Positions 8,507-17,423 of a stretch of DNA of 64,000 bases are shown here, one piece after another; position 1 is the stretch's first letter; the number at the start of each line of letters is the position of its first letter. The stretch comes from Clostridium cavendishii DSM 21758. Lineage in GTDB: Bacteria; Bacillota; Clostridia; Clostridiales; Clostridiaceae. The DNA lies in NCBI RefSeq assembly GCF_900141845.1, contig NZ_FQZB01000007.1:62001-126000 (forward strand), read 5' to 3'. The position numbers and the translations under genes are program-made. The notes under the pieces were generated by a model. That model saw only the letters and a list, made by a program, of their open reading frames with translations, did not search any database and was not told the DNA's origin.

Positions 8507-9841
8507 ATGGGAAAACAAAAAAATAAAATGAGTGTAGTACAGTTAACTATGATAACTGCAATAAATATGATGGGTTCTGGAATAATAATGCTTCCAACTA
8601 AACTAGCTGAGGTTGGAACAATGTCAATTCTTTCATGGGTAGTTACAGGTATTGGATCAATGGCATTAGCTTATGCTTTTGCTCAATGCGGTATGTTTAG
8701 CCGTAAATCTGGTGGTATGGGTGGATACGCAGAATACGCTCACGGAAAATCAGGTAGTTTTATGGCAAACTATTCTTATGGATTATCATTAGTAATTGCC
8801 AATATAGCAATAGCGATATCTGCTGTAGGGTATGCATCGGTATTATTTGATATAAAATTATCTCCACTTACAGTAGGTATATGTACAATATTTACTTTAT
8901 GGTTAGCTACAGTACTTAATTTTGGTGGGGCAAGTATTACTGGAAAACTTGGATCATTTACTGTATGGGGAGTAATTATTCCTGTATTAGTTATGTCGAC
9001 TGTAGGTTGGTTCTGGTTTAGCGGTTCACAATATGCGGCTGCTTGGAATCCTCATAATTTTTCATTCTTTGATGGTATTGGTAAATCCATTTCAATAACT
9101 TTATGGGCTTTCTTAGGACTTGAATCTGCTTCTGCAAATATGGATGCAGTTGATAATCCAAAAAGAAATGTTCCTATAGCTTGCTTAGGAGGAACTATAG
9201 GAGCTGCATTAATATATATTATATCAACAAACGTTATTGCTGGTATAGTTCCAAATGCAGACTTATTAAACACTAATGCACCATTTGGATTAGCTTTTGC
9301 TTCAATGTTTAGTCCAGTTGTAGGTAAGATTGTTATGGGTATGATGGTTCTTTCATGCTTTGGTTCTTTATTAGGATGGCAATTTACAATTGCTGGTGTA
9401 TTTAGAACATCTGCAGTAGAAGGATATTTTCCAAAAATATTTGGAAAAGTTACAAAAACCGGAACTCCTATTATGGGAATGGTTATTATTACTATAGCAC
9501 AATCTTTACTTGCATTAATGACAATTAGTCCAACTCTGGCTAAACAATTTGACGTGTTAGTAAATTTAGCGGTTGTTACGAATGTTATTCCTTATTTACT
9601 ATCAATGGCAGCAGTACATGTAATAATGAAGTCAGAAGGTGTACCAGATAAAAAAGTAAAGGTAACTACATTTATTTCAGTGATAGCCTCAATTTATAGC
9701 TTATATGCTCTTTACTCTTCAGGTTTAGAACCAATGTTCTATGGAGCAATAGTAACCTTTGCTGGTTGGACATTATATGGTTTTGTTTCACATCGTTTTG
9801 ATTTAAAGAAAAATGAAAATGTAAAAAATGTAAGTGCATAG
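8507..9841 (+). CDS. potE: Ornithine/putrescine antiporter PotE
   Basis: A 444-residue APC-superfamily transporter with about 12 membrane segments. PotE exchanges external ornithine for internal putrescine; coupled to SpeF this removes cytosolic protons and helps membrane energisation. The N terminus (VVQLTMITAINMMGSGIIML, then PTKLAEVGTMSIL) and SRKSGGMGGYAEYAHGKSG align closely with E. coli PotE, as does FLGLESASANMDAVDNPKRN with the conserved glutamate region. Length is close to the 439 residues of E. coli PotE. The start is preceded by CAGGGGG. Two hairpins follow the stop. Confidence 0.95.
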   Translation: MGKQKNKMSVVQLTMITAINMMGSGIIMLPTKLAEVGTMSILSWVVTGIGSMALAYAFAQCGMFSRKSGGMGGYAEYAHGKSGSFMANYSYGLSLVIANIAIAISAVGYASVLFDIKLSPLTVGICTIFTLWLATVLNFGGASITGKLGSFTVWGVIIPVLVMSTVGWFWFSGSQYAAAWNPHNFSFFDGIGKSISITLWAFLGLESASANMDAVDNPKRNVPIACLGGTIGAALIYIISTNVIAGIVPNADLLNTNAPFGLAFASMFSPVVGKIVMGMMVLSCFGSLLGWQFTIAGVFRTSAVEGYFPKIFGKVTKTGTPIMGMVIITIAQSLLALMTISPTLAKQFDVLVNLAVVTNVIPYLLSMAAVHVIMKSEGVPDKKVKVTTFISVIASIYSLYALYSSGLEPMFYGAIVTFAGWTLYGFVSHRFDLKKNENVKNVSA

Positions 9842-9881
9842 TATTGTTAAAAGACACCTAAATTTATATTAACTTTATATA

Positions 9882-9925
9882 ACTGCCTTAAAATGATTTT
9901 AATAAGTTATTTTAAGGTAGTTTTT
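9882..9925 (+). terminator. Intrinsic terminator after potE
   Basis: ACTGCCTTAAAAT pairs with ATTTTAAGGTAGT (one G-T) around an ~18-base loop, followed by a T5 run. Confidence 0.8.
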
Positions 9926-9967
9926 ATGTATGAAGAATTCTAATTGTGAAAAAATTAAGATAATTAA

Positions 9968-10002
9968 GTAATCTATAAATTAAAATTATAGGTTACTTTT
10001 TT
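9968..10002 (+). terminator. Second tandem terminator-like hairpin after potE
   Basis: AGTAATCTATA pairs with TATAGGTTACT (G-T pair included), followed by TTTTT. It lies upstream of the MATE gene and doubles the insulation. Confidence 0.6.
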
Positions 10003-10099
10003 GTATATTTTCTGATTTTATTATAGAATAAATTAAGTATAAAGGATAACTAAGAAAGTTATGAAAAATAATTTTATATAAGTATATAAAGGAGTAATA

Positions 10100-11476
10100 A
10101 TGAAAAATAGAGAAGATTTGGTAAATGGAAGTATTGTAAAATCATTAATTAAGTTATCCATACCTATAATGGGAACGTCCTTTATTCAAATGGCTTACAA
10201 TATGATAGATATGATTTGGCTTGGAAGACTTGGAAGTAAGGCGGTAGCTGGAGTTGGAACAGCAAGTTTTTTTACATGGTTTGGAATGTCACTTGTATTT
10301 GTATCTAAAGTTGGAGCTGAAATAGGGGTAGCACAGTCAGTTGGAAGCGGAGATGAAGCCTCTGCAAAGGAGTATGTCAAAAATAGCATACAGTTAAATA
10401 TAATTTTAGGTATAGTTTATGGATTGTTTATGATTGTATTTAGGAAACAATTAATAGGATTCTTTAATTTAGGTGATGAAGAAGTTATTGATATGGCATA
10501 TACATTTTTAGTAATCATAGCAGTAGGAACTAATTTTAATTTTATTAATCCATTGCTTACTGGTATTTGTAATGGAGGTGGAGATTCTAAAACTCCATTC
10601 AAAATAAACACCTTAGGACTTATATTTAATATTGTTGCAGATCCATTTCTCATATTTGGTATAGGACCATTTCCAGCATTAGGAGTAAAGGGGGCAGCGA
10701 TAGCTACAGTATTAGCGCAGGTATTAGTAACAATATGTTTCATATATTCATTAAAGAACAGAACAGAAACATATTTTAAAGTTAAGTTACTTAAAAAGTT
10801 AAATCCTATTTATTTAAAAAAGATATGTAAATTAGGAGTACCTGTATCACTTCAGAATGGCTTATTTTCATTTTTTGCTATGTGTATAGCTAGAGTAATT
10901 TCTGGGTATGGACCTACTGCCATTGCAGTGCAGAAGGTTGGCGCACAAATTGAAGCTATTTCATGGATGACCGCTGGAGGATTTTCTACAGCTTTAAGTG
11001 CATTTGTGGGACAGAACTTTGGGGCTAACAAGTGGAAGAGGATTTATAAAGGTTATTATGCAACTTTAGGAATTGCAAGTTGCGTTGGGATAATTACTAC
11101 GTTACTTTTAGTGTTTGGTGGAGGAACTATATTTAAATTTTTTATACCCGAAAGTGAAGCAATAAGAATGGGGACAGTGTATTTGATTATACTTGGGTAT
11201 TCTCAACTGTTTATGTGCATAGAGATTACAACAACAGGAGCTTTTAATGGACTTGGAAAAACAATATATCCTTCTATAGTTAGTATAATATTTACTGGTC
11301 TAAGGGTACCAGCAGCTATATATTTAGCAACACCTGATAGGTTGGGGTTAAATGGAGTATGGTGGAGTATATCATTAAGTAGTGTTTTAAAGGGAGTTAT
11401 ACTTACAAGTTTATTTGCTTTTATGGTATTGTTACCTAATAAAAAAAGGTTAATAGAAGAGAGTTCTGCTAATTAA
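10100..11476 (+). CDS. MATE-family efflux transporter
   Basis: A 458-residue multidrug and toxic compound extrusion protein with about 12 membrane helices in two related halves. The halves begin GSIVKSLIKLSIPIMGTSFI and KLGVPVSLQNGLFSF. Other family features are the early IDMIWLGRLGSKAVAGVG motif and the second-half QNFGANKWKR segment, typical of NorM/DinF-like MATE proteins. These exporters use Na+ or H+ gradients to expel cationic drugs, dyes or metabolites. The substrate cannot be deduced. It is monocistronic, with an AAAGGAGTA site before the ATG and a bidirectional terminator after it. Confidence 0.93.
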   Translation: MKNREDLVNGSIVKSLIKLSIPIMGTSFIQMAYNMIDMIWLGRLGSKAVAGVGTASFFTWFGMSLVFVSKVGAEIGVAQSVGSGDEASAKEYVKNSIQLNIILGIVYGLFMIVFRKQLIGFFNLGDEEVIDMAYTFLVIIAVGTNFNFINPLLTGICNGGGDSKTPFKINTLGLIFNIVADPFLIFGIGPFPALGVKGAAIATVLAQVLVTICFIYSLKNRTETYFKVKLLKKLNPIYLKKICKLGVPVSLQNGLFSFFAMCIARVISGYGPTAIAVQKVGAQIEAISWMTAGGFSTALSAFVGQNFGANKWKRIYKGYYATLGIASCVGIITTLLLVFGGGTIFKFFIPESEAIRMGTVYLIILGYSQLFMCIEITTTGAFNGLGKTIYPSIVSIIFTGLRVPAAIYLATPDRLGLNGVWWSISLSSVLKGVILTSLFAFMVLLPNKKRLIEESSAN

Positions 11477-11512
11477 ATTTGAAAGTTTAGAAGTTTAATA
11501 ATAAAATATTAA

Positions 11513-11543
11513 AAAAGGTATGGCAGTTATTGTCATACCTTTA
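11513..11543. terminator. Bidirectional terminator
   Basis: AAAGGTATG and CATACCTTT arms lie between the convergent MATE and SIR2-like genes, with A- and T-rich flanks on both sides. Confidence 0.8.
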
Positions 11544-11556
11544 GTTTTACATATTA

Positions 11557-12717
11557 TTAGAAGATATCTTTTAATAATATTGGTGTTTGGGAGGTAGTTG
11601 GAAAGTCAGGTACTTGATTATAATTAATAAATAAACTTGATAAAACAGCATTATAATCTGGGTTTGGAAATGGGTCTACATAGGTTACATGGACTAATTT
11701 ATCAAAGCTAGTATTTATTCTATCTAATTCGAATCTGTCTACATTACCATAAGAACTGCCAATTATATAATATATATCACTAGGATTAGATTTTTTAGCT
11801 GCTCTAATAATGGAGTTTCTAATCTTTTGATAATAAGATATTTCAAATCTTTCAGCTTCTCCATATGGAGGAACCATACCATTATGCTTTGGATAGTCAT
11901 TAATAAAATCATATTTGATATTAAAATCGCAGACTGTTATTTTTTGTTGAAAGGATAATTCATTGTAAGGTATTTTATATTGTGTGCCTAAAGGAAAGGT
12001 TTTTTTATAAGAAAAACTTATAGAGCCATGTGGTTTATAGAAGATTATTTTATTACATCCATTCTCAAAGCAACCAAGTTTAAAAGGTAAATCATTAAGC
12101 ATTAATAATCTTTCCATAATAATATCATAGTTGTAGGAGTTAAAAATAATTCTATTAAAATTATTATAATTTTGTTTAATATAGTTGATTAATGGAACAT
12201 CAATACTAGTTAAATCATTATTAGTAATTTGACTATTATAATATATCATTAAATATCTAAGATAACTTGAAAATTCTCCATAAGCAGCAAAATATAAATT
12301 GCTTATAATTTCATTATCAGAATATCTTAGTGTAAGACGTGTATTATTATAGTATGACAGGATGTTCATATTATATTGGTTATTATAATAATCTCCGAAA
12401 TCATTTGTTGATATTATTTCTTCTTTATATTTAGCCAATGCATATACATTACCACAGGTTATTATTTGTGAAATGATTTGGTTAGCTTTAGCTCTGTCCA
12501 TACCTGGTCTTGCACCAAGTTGCCAAAGTTTTGGACAGTGCTCTTCAGTTAAGAAGGGATCATTTGTCATAGGGAAATTGAAGCTTGCTCCATAATAAAA
12601 TAAATTAGATAAATCAATATTAAGAGGAGGTTGTCCTATTTGTTTTCGATAATCATTAATTTTATTTACTATACTAATGGAACTACCATTTCCTATTAAC
12701 AAGTATAGATTTTTCAT
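11557..12717 (-). CDS. Orphan SIR2-like domain protein
   Basis: This 386-residue protein has the signature stations of the SIR2-like fold. LLIGNGSSISIV at the very N terminus is the glycine-rich NAD-binding turn. IIFNSYNYDIIMERLL (about residue 200) corresponds to the T-T-N-Y-D-x-L-[IL]-E motif. YKPHGSISFSY corresponds to the HGS motif with the catalytic-type histidine, and IYYIIGSSYGNVD plus VTYVDPFPNP match the C-terminal GySlxD and 'vDP' segments. Stand-alone SIR2-like proteins are often NAD+-consuming effectors of phage defence, but no partner gene (HerA, Argonaute, STAND) is present, so the function is open. The upstream in-frame start is rejected because GGGGTGAGG precedes the ATG at 12717. 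It is unusually rich in Asn and Tyr. It is monocistronic. Confidence 0.7.
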   Translation of the reverse strand: MKNLYLLIGNGSSISIVNKINDYRKQIGQPPLNIDLSNLFYYGASFNFPMTNDPFLTEEHCPKLWQLGARPGMDRAKANQIISQIITCGNVYALAKYKEEIISTNDFGDYYNNQYNMNILSYYNNTRLTLRYSDNEIISNLYFAAYGEFSSYLRYLMIYYNSQITNNDLTSIDVPLINYIKQNYNNFNRIIFNSYNYDIIMERLLMLNDLPFKLGCFENGCNKIIFYKPHGSISFSYKKTFPLGTQYKIPYNELSFQQKITVCDFNIKYDFINDYPKHNGMVPPYGEAERFEISYYQKIRNSIIRAAKKSNPSDIYYIIGSSYGNVDRFELDRINTSFDKLVHVTYVDPFPNPDYNAVLSSLFINYNQVPDFPTTSQTPILLKDIF

Positions 12718-13103
12718 AGCCTCACCCCATAAATATAACAATATATTTGTATACTGTTAACATATGGTGAATGAATGTAAAATGTGTACAGTTAATATAA
12801 TAAAGTAATGTACAAAAAGTCAATGACAAGGAAGTTAATTCATGAAAAGGAGTTAAATGAATTAAAAAGATATTATCGTGAAAGTAGCGATAATATCTTT
12901 CTAAATTTAATAAGATTTATGTCGTTTAAAATTTTTTAGATAGAAATTATATTTATAAATTTATTAGGTTTATAGATTAAGTGATTAAGAAAATTTAAAT
13001 AAACTTATTTGTTTATTTAAATTTGGGGCTTTAAAATAACTTTTATACGGTGTATGAGAACTTTAATATAAATAAAGTAAAGAAAATTTTTAATAATTAT
13101 GAT
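12718..13103. other. Intergenic region with a hairpin and a repeated motif
   Basis: No gene is seen in these ~390 bases. A 12-bp hairpin (AAAGATATTATCG/CGATAATATCTTT) lies at 12867-12900. Close to the SIR2-like gene start, GTATACTGTTAACATA (about 12750) and GTGTACAGTTAATATA (about 12785) form an imperfect direct repeat that could be an operator. Neither has a demonstrated role. Confidence 0.4.
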
Positions 13104-13147
13104 AAAAAAATAAGGTATGATTATTGCAAATCATACCTTATTTTTTT
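13104..13147 (-). terminator. Terminator of the lipase gene
   Basis: TAAGGTATGATT and AATCATACCTTA form a perfect 12-bp stem with a 6-base loop and A/T runs on both sides, overlapping the lipase stop. Confidence 0.9.
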
Positions 13148-14453
13148 AAGAAGGAAGATTAGTTAACATCTTTGCCCATTCAATAAACTTATTTTGAAGA
13201 TAACCACGGTAAAGAAGTTCATGTTGACCAACTACTTCAATATGATCTATATTATTTATTTCTCCCATGTAGTTCCAAACACCTTTTTTTGGAGCGACAT
13301 TAGGATTATAGTTTACGATTACATCTTTTGATCCTTCGTGAGGAGCTATAGCAGATCTAACGCTAACAATACCATCATTTCTCCACCAGCTACTATCAAC
13401 CTTTACCTTTCCAGGAGTAGAATTTGTGTATCTTCCCATGTATCTTGAACTCTTTAAAAGAAGAGGATTCATATTAATGTTAGGTACTTGATAATTAGTT
13501 ATTAAATCTTTATGAGTATCTACGCAAGCGATAGAGAAGTAATAAATATCATCTTGAGCTTTTACCCAACTATTTAATTCTTTTGAGCCTTCTTGAGATA
13601 AATCCCAAATACTTAGGTCTTTTGTTTCCTTCCAAATGTTACTAGTGAAGACTTTTCTGTAGTAATCTTCGAAAGATTCATTAGGTTGTTTCTTTAATCC
13701 CCATTGATCCAATCTAAAATCAAAACAAGGATTAGTAGAATCGATTATACCAGTTTTACTAGCCATAGCAGCGAAAAATCTATGAACTGCAGGCTCAAAA
13801 CTTTCTTGTTTTGAATCTTCTTGGCTACCATCGTGTGGAGTAGCTATAGTTGTAATGCTATCAATCCAGTGATGGTTTCCTGTAAATAAAGGACTTATAT
13901 TAGTACCATTAGAATTTATTTCATTAGCATCACCATTTGTTAATAATTGTGCTAAAACTCTAACAGTTTGTCCACCCATACTATGACCTATAAGATGAAC
14001 TTTATTTATTCCATTAGAATTTGAAGTTCCAAGAGCTGGGTAAACACCAGGATATGTTCTTCCATAACGAGCATGTCCTTCTTTTCTAGAATGAGCTTCA
14101 CCGTAGTCTACAGTGCCACCTTTTAAATAAGCATATAGTTCACAAGCTCTATCCCAGTTACTAGATATAGAACCAATAGTAGGTGTAAAAACTGTATAAC
14201 CATTTTGAGCTAAGATATCTTTTAGACTGTTTTCTCCACCCCAATAGTTTATTCCATAAAGTTCATTATTACCCCAGCCAAATAAACCATGAACCATAAT
14301 TATTGGATAATTGTGGTTTAGTTTTGTGATTTGGTTATTGGAGTCTTGTGCTTTAGGTGTAGCTGTACTAGCGAATGCAGTAAAAGAAGATGATAGGCTT
14401 AATACCATAAAACAAAGCAATAATAATAATGGTTTTTTGAGATGTTTTTTCAT
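13146..14453 (-). CDS. Secreted triacylglycerol lipase (family I.5/I.6 type)
   Basis: The 435-residue precursor has a signal peptide (KKHLKKP then a Leu-rich core, cleavage probably after AFA, residue 28) and an alpha/beta-hydrolase domain. It matches staphylococcal and Geobacillus lipases: the oxyanion segment IIMVHGLFGWGNNE, the zinc-site region SSNWDRACELYAYLKGGTVD and the nucleophile elbow GHSMGGQ with Ser158. The late acidic segment and IDHIEVVGQHE supply candidates for the Asp/His of the triad. It hydrolyses esters of glycerol outside the cell. It lacks the long propeptide of staphylococcal lipases, giving a length close to Geobacillus enzymes. Two palindromes in its promoter region suggest repressor control. 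Confidence 0.93.
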   Translation of the reverse strand: MKKHLKKPLLLLLCFMVLSLSSSFTAFASTATPKAQDSNNQITKLNHNYPIIMVHGLFGWGNNELYGINYWGGENSLKDILAQNGYTVFTPTIGSISSNWDRACELYAYLKGGTVDYGEAHSRKEGHARYGRTYPGVYPALGTSNSNGINKVHLIGHSMGGQTVRVLAQLLTNGDANEINSNGTNISPLFTGNHHWIDSITTIATPHDGSQEDSKQESFEPAVHRFFAAMASKTGIIDSTNPCFDFRLDQWGLKKQPNESFEDYYRKVFTSNIWKETKDLSIWDLSQEGSKELNSWVKAQDDIYYFSIACVDTHKDLITNYQVPNINMNPLLLKSSRYMGRYTNSTPGKVKVDSSWWRNDGIVSVRSAIAPHEGSKDVIVNYNPNVAPKKGVWNYMGEINNIDHIEVVGQHELLYRGYLQNKFIEWAKMLTNLPS

Positions 14454-14478
14454 TATAAAACCTCCAATTTGATAAAAA

Positions 14479-14502
14479 TTTGTACTACCCAGTCAGTATA
14501 AC
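14479..14502. promoter_or_regulatory. Palindromic operator overlapping the lipase -10 region
   Basis: TTTGTACT-N8-AGTATAAC is an imperfect palindrome that overlaps a minus-strand TATACT -10 hexamer, 30-50 bases upstream of the lipase start. It shares the TTTGTACTAC core with the site at 14557. Confidence 0.45.
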
Positions 14503-14556
14503 ATTATTTTTTAAATAAGTATAAAACTGTAAAAAGCCGTTAATGTCAAAAAAAGG

Positions 14557-14577
14557 TTTTGTACTGAGTAGTACAAA
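14557..14577. promoter_or_regulatory. Second palindromic operator upstream of the lipase promoter
   Basis: TTTTGTACT-GAGT-AGTACAAA has 8-bp perfect arms. It sits just upstream of a minus-strand TTGACA (14544-14549). Together with the site at 14479 it brackets the promoter, an arrangement suited to a TetR-type repressor; no such gene is present in the window. Confidence 0.45.
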
Positions 14578-14659
14578 TAGAAATCTTTAAGTATCTCAAT
14601 AATGCTACCTTTTACATAATAATGCCTTAGTAAAATAAATATTGTTGATAACTAAAAAT

Positions 14660-17251
14660 TTAAAATAATTTTTTAGTTATAAGCTTTCTTATCATATCTA
14701 CAGGTATTATTGTTATGGCGAGCAATAAGATGCTTGTCCATTGATTTAAGGTAAGAGGTACACAGTCAAAAAGATAACCACCATACTTAGTTAAAAGTAT
14801 TTGAATTATAACTATAATTCCCATTATCTTTATAAATGCAAAGTTTTCATATAATCGGTCAAATAAGTTTAACTTTTCACTTCTAACATTAAAACCATTA
14901 AATACAGCAGTTAGAACGAATAAACAAAAGTAACCAGTTAGTTGTTCTTTTTCATTACCAAATGAATACTTAGGAGATTTTAGAAAAATAAAACTAAGTA
15001 TAGTAATCCAAGTACCTATTGTAAGAATTTGAATTATCATATCTTTTGATATTATACTTTGAGTTCTTGATTTAGGCCTCTCATCCATATATCTTTTAAA
15101 TGCAGGTTCTGATCCTAGCGCAAGTGCTCCAAGTCCATCCATAATTAAATTTATCCATAAAATTTGCGCAATACCTAGCGGTTGTCCGACTCCTACAAAG
15201 GGTCCTATTGAACAAACAGCAACAGCGCATACATCTGTTGATAATTGAAATTTTATAAATTTTAAAATATTATTATATATAGTTCTACCATAGAGTATTG
15301 CACTTTTAATAGATTTAAAATTATCATCTAATATAACAATGTCTGAAACCTCTTTTGCTACATCTGTTCCAGAACCCATAGCGAAACCAACATCGGCTCT
15401 TTTTAAAGCTGGAGCATCGTTAACACCATCACCAGTCATACCACATACTAGATTTAATTCTTGTGCAAGTTTAACCATTCTTGATTTATCAGTAGGTAAA
15501 GCTCTTGCTATAACTCTTAAATTAGGTAATACTTTTTTTACTTCTTTATCACTCATTTTATTTAATTCGTCTGAAGTCAATACAACATCTGTATTTTTTT
15601 TGAGTAAACCACAATCTTTACTTATGGCTACAGCTGTTTCTTTTCTATCACCAGTTATCATAACTACTTGAACACCAGCATTCATAACTTCTTTTATAGC
15701 TTTTCTTGCTTCTGGTCTTACATCATCTCTTATGCAAACAAAGCCTACAATAATTAAATCATCTGGTAGGGTGTTTTCAATCAATTTATTTTTACTGTAT
15801 CCAAAAGCTAATACTCTTATTGATTTACTAGCTAATTCGTCTATTTTCTTATTAATTTTATTTTTATTTAAATTAGATATTTCACCTGAGCTTGTAATAT
15901 ATTTATTTGCTTTAGAAAGTAATTTTTCTGGAGCACCTTTATATACTGTAATATCATTAAGCTGTGCGGCAGAATATTTGAAGGCTGAATTAAATTGCTG
16001 TACATTTATAATTTTTACATTATTATATTTTTTTAAATCTTTTTTAGGTAGAAATTGAATTAATGCTCTATCAGTTGCATTACCTCCAATTATGTTATTC
16101 TTTTCATCAATAATGCAGTCAGTATTTTTTCCTATACAAAGATTAAGTAATTTTTTTATATAATCACTGTCTTTAATGCTATCTTTTATATCACCATCAA
16201 AAAATTCAATTACTTCAAGGTGACCTTTAGTTATAGTTCCAGTTTTATCACTAAATAATATGTTTAATGAACCTGCTGTCTCTATGCCTACAGATTTTCT
16301 AACTAAGATATTGTTACGTAGCATTTTAGAAGTATTTTTCATAAGCACTAAAGCAATCATTAAAGGTAAACCTTCAGGAACAGCCATAACTACTATAGCT
16401 ATAGACATCATTAATGCTTCTAAAAATTCTTTTAGTATTATTATATTATCTAAGACTATAAAGTTTTTAACCCCGCCCACAAGGATTATCTTATTTAGTA
16501 TTAATGCTATTAATATGAATATAGCTCCTATATATCCAAAGGTAGATATTTTATTAGCTAAGTCTTCTAACTTAATTTTTAGTGGACTTTCTACGTTGTC
16601 TTCAGCCATATCATTAGCCATAGCGCCCATAGTTGTATTCATACCAGTTTTTAAGGCTCTCATAACGCCGCTACCATTTACTACTATAGTTCCTCTAAAG
16701 AGAGAACTTTTATCAACAAAGGTATCTCCTGTTATAGCTATTTCATCATAAGTTTTACCTGTTGCTACTTTTTTACATTCCTCTGTCTCACCATTAAGAC
16801 ATGAGTTGTCTACGCAAATGGAGCCCTGTATCAAAATCCCATCAGCAGGAATTTTATCACCAGACTGAAGGATTATACAATCTGCAACTACTACTTCATC
16901 AACATTTATTTCCATAGCTTTACCATCTCTATATACTTTACAAGTTTCTTTTCTTGCTTTTTTCTTAAGTTTTCTATATTCTCTATCCGATGCAACCTCT
17001 GTTCTAGCTGATATAAAAGTAACTAATATTACAGATATTATTATTCCAATTATTTCACTGAATTGTCCATAGCCTAAGAGAGCGATAACACTCATTATAA
17101 CTGCAATCCCTAATAATATTTTAATAATAGGATCATTAAAAGCATCTTTGAATTTTTTCCAAAACGTTTCAGGCGGAGCTTCATAGATTACATTATCTCC
17201 AAACTTCTTTCTATTTTCCTTAACATCTTTACTACTTAAGCCCTTAATCAT
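14660..17251 (-). CDS. Calcium-transporting P-type ATPase (P2 type)
   Basis: An 863-residue P2-type ATPase that pumps Ca2+ out of the cytosol. In order it has a cation-ATPase N-terminal domain, membrane helices M1-M2, and an actuator domain with LNGETEE near residue 153. The M4 VPEGLP ion-binding motif is at ~291 and the phosphorylation motif SDKTGTITKG has the aspartate D335. The P domain carries TGDRKETA and TGDGVNDAPALKRADVG, followed by six C-terminal helices. VPEGLPL and the later ILWINLIMDGLGALALG support Ca2+ specificity as in SERCA/PMCA-like bacterial pumps. Full length, monocistronic, with the start following GGGAGGAA. Confidence 0.93.
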   Translation of the reverse strand: MIKGLSSKDVKENRKKFGDNVIYEAPPETFWKKFKDAFNDPIIKILLGIAVIMSVIALLGYGQFSEIIGIIISVILVTFISARTEVASDREYRKLKKKARKETCKVYRDGKAMEINVDEVVVADCIILQSGDKIPADGILIQGSICVDNSCLNGETEECKKVATGKTYDEIAITGDTFVDKSSLFRGTIVVNGSGVMRALKTGMNTTMGAMANDMAEDNVESPLKIKLEDLANKISTFGYIGAIFILIALILNKIILVGGVKNFIVLDNIIILKEFLEALMMSIAIVVMAVPEGLPLMIALVLMKNTSKMLRNNILVRKSVGIETAGSLNILFSDKTGTITKGHLEVIEFFDGDIKDSIKDSDYIKKLLNLCIGKNTDCIIDEKNNIIGGNATDRALIQFLPKKDLKKYNNVKIINVQQFNSAFKYSAAQLNDITVYKGAPEKLLSKANKYITSSGEISNLNKNKINKKIDELASKSIRVLAFGYSKNKLIENTLPDDLIIVGFVCIRDDVRPEARKAIKEVMNAGVQVVMITGDRKETAVAISKDCGLLKKNTDVVLTSDELNKMSDKEVKKVLPNLRVIARALPTDKSRMVKLAQELNLVCGMTGDGVNDAPALKRADVGFAMGSGTDVAKEVSDIVILDDNFKSIKSAILYGRTIYNNILKFIKFQLSTDVCAVAVCSIGPFVGVGQPLGIAQILWINLIMDGLGALALGSEPAFKRYMDERPKSRTQSIISKDMIIQILTIGTWITILSFIFLKSPKYSFGNEKEQLTGYFCLFVLTAVFNGFNVRSEKLNLFDRLYENFAFIKIMGIIVIIQILLTKYGGYLFDCVPLTLNQWTSILLLAITIIPVDMIRKLITKKLF

Positions 17252-17356
17252 TACATAGTATTCCTCCCATTCTCTTATTGCTGTAAATACAATTAATGCC
17301 TTTATAAATAAATATATGTTAAGTTAAAATCTTTATTACAATTTTCTAATCTAACA

Positions 17357-17376
17357 AATCAACCTTTCGGTTGATT
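17357..17376. promoter_or_regulatory. Palindrome in the divergent ATPase/ABC promoter region
   Basis: AATCAACC-TTTC-GGTTGATT is a perfect 8-bp inverted repeat. Its form is typical of TetR/AcrR-family operators. It lies between the divergent Ca2+ ATPase and the ABC exporter operon; no cognate repressor is encoded nearby. Confidence 0.45.
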
Positions 17377-17423
17377 ACAGATTTTAGGACTAGAGCGTAT
17401 TATTTATATCAGAGGTGATGATT

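Noticed and set aside
15339..16751. Plus-strand open frames inside the Ca2+ ATPase gene
   Set aside because: They are antisense to a full-length P-type ATPase, have no ribosome sites and resemble no protein.
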